A stretch of DNA of 7,671 bases, from NCBI GenBank assembly GCA_027036755.1, contig JALWDV010000687.1, forward strand, positions 1 through 7,671. The letters are read 5' to 3'. Shown one piece after another: positions 5,903 to 7,671 of this stretch. The notes beneath the pieces are model-generated. The model ran no database searches. It was not told the origin of the DNA and was given only the letters and a program-made list of their open reading frames with translations. Numbering within the stretch: position 1 is the stretch's first letter; the number at the start of each line of letters is the position of its first letter. The DNA is from Anaerolineae bacterium (GTDB lineage: Bacteria; Chloroflexota; Anaerolineae; J102). A program made the translations under genes and the position numbers.

Positions 5903-7671
5903 TTACACCTCCTCCGAAAGTTTGGGGTTGGGGTTCTTCAGCCGGGCCAGATAGGTGGTGCGCGGCTTGACGTTCAGTTCGCCCAGCAATTCGTAGTTGA
6001 GCGGGCTCGCCTTGAGTTTGGCCACCTGGCTTCCCTCGTCCACGATGTTGCCGAAGACGATGGCGTCGGCGGGGCAGGCCGCCTGACACGCGGTCTTGAT
6101 CTCGCCATCCCGGATGGGACGATCTTCCTTTTTGGCGGTGATGCGGGCCGCATTGATGCGCTGCACGCAGTAGGTGCACTTTTCCATGACGCCGCGGGAG
6201 CGAACAGTTACATTGGGATTGCGCATCAGTTGCAGGGTGGGCTCGTTCACATCGACATACTGGAAGAAGTTGAAATGGCGAACCTTGTAGGGGCAGTTGT
6301 TTTCGCAATAACGAGTGCCAATGCAGCGGTTGTACACCATGTCGTTGAGCCCTTCGCGGCTGTGCACCGTGGCCGCCGCGGGACAGACGACCTCGCAGGG
6401 AGCGCCTTCGCACTGCTGGCACATCACCGGCTGATACACCACATCGGGATTATCCATATCGCCGATGAAGTAGCGATCGATGCGCATCCAGTGCATCTCG
6501 CGGCTGCGCATGACCTCCATCTTGCCCACCACCGGAATGTTGTTTTCGGCCTGGCAGGCCACCACGCAGGCGTTGCAGCCAATGCAGGCGCTGAGATCCA
6601 CGGTCATGCCCCAGGCGTTGCCCCGATACGAAAATTCGGGATACATGGATATCTTTTCGTATTCGGTCTCTTCTTGCACGAACTCGGGGTTCTGCTTGTA
6701 TTCCTCGAGGGTGCCGCTGACCACCAGGGTGCGGCCCTCCATCAGATGATGATCCTGGGTGCGGGCCAGCTCATAAGTCTTGCCGGTGTAGGTGAGGATA
6801 ACGCCCGTATCCTGCCAGGGCTTGCGCGATGTGCGGATGGCGTAGGCGTTGAAGCCCACATCCCGGCCCACGTTGCCAATGACCTTGCGCCCGTAGCCCA
6901 GATGCACGGTGATGGCATTATCGGCGTGGCCGGGCAGCACCAGCACCGGCGCTTCCACCGAATGATCGAAGTAGTTGAGGACGATGAGGTCGCCGTCGTT
7001 CAGATTCAGGCGTTCGGCCTGGGCGGGAGCCATCAGCGCCGCGTTGTCCCACACCAGCTTGGTGACGCTGTTGGGAACTTCCTGCAGCCAGCCGTTGTTG
7101 GCGTAACGGCCATCCCACAGGCTGGGCGAAGGCCGGAACGCGATCTCCATTTCGTCGTTGATGGTGTTGTAAGGGCGGGCTACCGCGGCGACCGAGGCGG
7201 TGACAGTCATCTCTTTGGCCTCCGAGCCATCCACTGCGCCCTGATGCAGGGTGACCCGCCACCACTTGTCGAAATCATCGGCCCCGGCGTTTTCCTGCCA
7301 GTAGCCCTTGACGATGTCGTGAGATGTGGCGTCAGGCTCGCCCAGCAGCGCGGCCAGCAGTTCGTATTCCGATTTGCTCTGGTGGAGCGGCTCGATCATG
7401 GGCTGCATGACGGTGACCGTGCCGTCGAAGGCCCGGATATCGCCCCAGGTCTCGAGATAGTGGCTGCGGGGAATGTGCCACAGCGTTTCCACCGCGGTCT
7501 CGTCCAGCAATGCCCCCATGTAAACGCTGAAATCGACCTTCTTCAGCGCGTCCTTGAAGGGAATATCGACCGGGGCGCTGAAGACGGGATTGCCGCCGAT
7601 GATGAACAGGGCCTTGACCGCGCCCGCGTTCATGTCCTCCACCAGCGCGGCGAAGGAGTCCATCTGCACCA
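5903..7671 (-). CDS. actB: ACIII iron-sulfur subunit ActB, 3' part (partial)
   Basis: This is the electron-transfer subunit of Alternative Complex III (quinol:electron acceptor oxidoreductase) on the periplasmic face. The reading frame is open through the right edge, so about 589 C-terminal codons are visible; the family is usually about 1,000 residues, so the N-terminal half is missing. Counting residues from base 7669, residues 1-300 match the end of the degenerate molybdopterin-oxidoreductase domain, including an IIGGNPVF segment near 23-30 and a cofactor-binding-like C-terminal fold near 205-280. The Fe-S part begins near 355. Cys 362/365/368/372, 417/420/425/429 and 498/501/528/532 fit three [4Fe-4S] sites. 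The CIGTRYC...NCPY run (Cys 449/455/459) has Thr where a fourth Cys would be, fitting the [3Fe-4S] site typical of ActB. No molybdenum chemistry is expected in this family. The gene ends TAA, four bases before actC, and the actC ribosome binding site overlaps its stop. Family assignment is secure; upstream actA is inferred. Confidence 0.95.
   Translation of the reverse strand, partial: VQMDSFAALVEDMNAGAVKALFIIGGNPVFSAPVDIPFKDALKKVDFSVYMGALLDETAVETLWHIPRSHYLETWGDIRAFDGTVTVMQPMIEPLHQSKSEYELLAALLGEPDATSHDIVKGYWQENAGADDFDKWWRVTLHQGAVDGSEAKEMTVTASVAAVARPYNTINDEMEIAFRPSPSLWDGRYANNGWLQEVPNSVTKLVWDNAALMAPAQAERLNLNDGDLIVLNYFDHSVEAPVLVLPGHADNAITVHLGYGRKVIGNVGRDVGFNAYAIRTSRKPWQDTGVILTYTGKTYELARTQDHHLMEGRTLVVSGTLEEYKQNPEFVQEETEYEKISMYPEFSYRGNAWGMTVDLSACIGCNACVVACQAENNIPVVGKMEVMRSREMHWMRIDRYFIGDMDNPDVVYQPVMCQQCEGAPCEVVCPAAATVHSREGLNDMVYNRCIGTRYCENNCPYKVRHFNFFQYVDVNEPTLQLMRNPNVTVRSRGVMEKCTYCVQRINAARITAKKEDRPIRDGEIKTACQAACPADAIVFGNIVDEGSQVAKLKASPLNYELLGELNVKPRTTYLARLKNPNPKLSEEV
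5906..5915 (-). promoter_or_regulatory. Strong Shine-Dalgarno of actC
   Basis: The minus strand reads GGAGGAGGTG, which includes a full AGGAGGTG complement to the 16S rRNA 3' end. It lies 7 bases before the actC ATG and abuts or overlaps the end of actB. It fixes the actC start and is the strongest ribosome binding site in the window. Confidence 0.8.

Noticed and set aside
4531..5970. Plus-strand open frame (479 codons) opposite actC
   Set aside because: Its translation is His/Asp/Gln/Glu-rich with no recognisable fold. The opposite strand encodes an intact ActC with family motifs.
6354..6385. Thr in place of Cys within the CIGTRYC cluster motif of ActB
   Set aside because: At first it looks like a lost Fe-S ligand, but ActB proteins carry a [3Fe-4S] cluster and this pattern is expected for the family.

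Overview
The window holds a single co-directional run of seven genes, all read from the minus strand (right to left). It covers the distal part of an Alternative Complex III (ACIII, Act) operon running into a heme-copper oxidase locus. In transcription order the genes are actB (3' part only, entering from the right edge), actC, actD, actE, actF, a small one-helix membrane protein, and an oxidase subunit II-like gene that leaves through the left edge. Intergenic distances are from a few bases to short overlaps as far as the small membrane protein. They are followed by one 115-base gap before the subunit II gene.

The organism looks like an aerobic or facultatively aerobic bacterium with fairly high GC. 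ACIII replaces the bc1 complex in Chloroflexota, Bacteroidota/Rhodothermota, Acidobacteriota, Planctomycetota and others. The operon layout and an ATATTGG-type intergenic repeat make me lean towards Chloroflexota (Anaerolineae/Caldilineae-like), but this is an impression and cannot be proved from the window.

How the parts work together: ActC and ActF are the NrfD/PsrC-like quinol-side membrane subunits. ActB carries one [3Fe-4S] and three [4Fe-4S] sites. ActE is a monoheme c lipoprotein, and ActD is a small two-helix structural subunit. ActA (pentaheme c) and the N-terminal half of ActB should lie beyond the right edge. The complex oxidises quinol and delivers electrons through c hemes to a terminal oxidase, whose subunit II is encoded immediately downstream. 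Subunit I (coxA) is expected just past the left edge.

The most notable observation is in that subunit II. It keeps the two-helix anchor, the WVW aromatic motif and the cupredoxin fold landmarks. However, the CuA ligand loop is substituted in place: both Cys are lost (to Glu and Ser), the second His is Tyr, the backbone-ligand Glu is Gln, and only the first His and the Met remain. The protein instead has a long periplasmic extension with at least three CxxCH c-type heme sites, the third a duplicate of the first. It may therefore be a CuA-less, multiheme subunit II wired to ACIII. I cannot say from the sequence alone whether this variant has been described.
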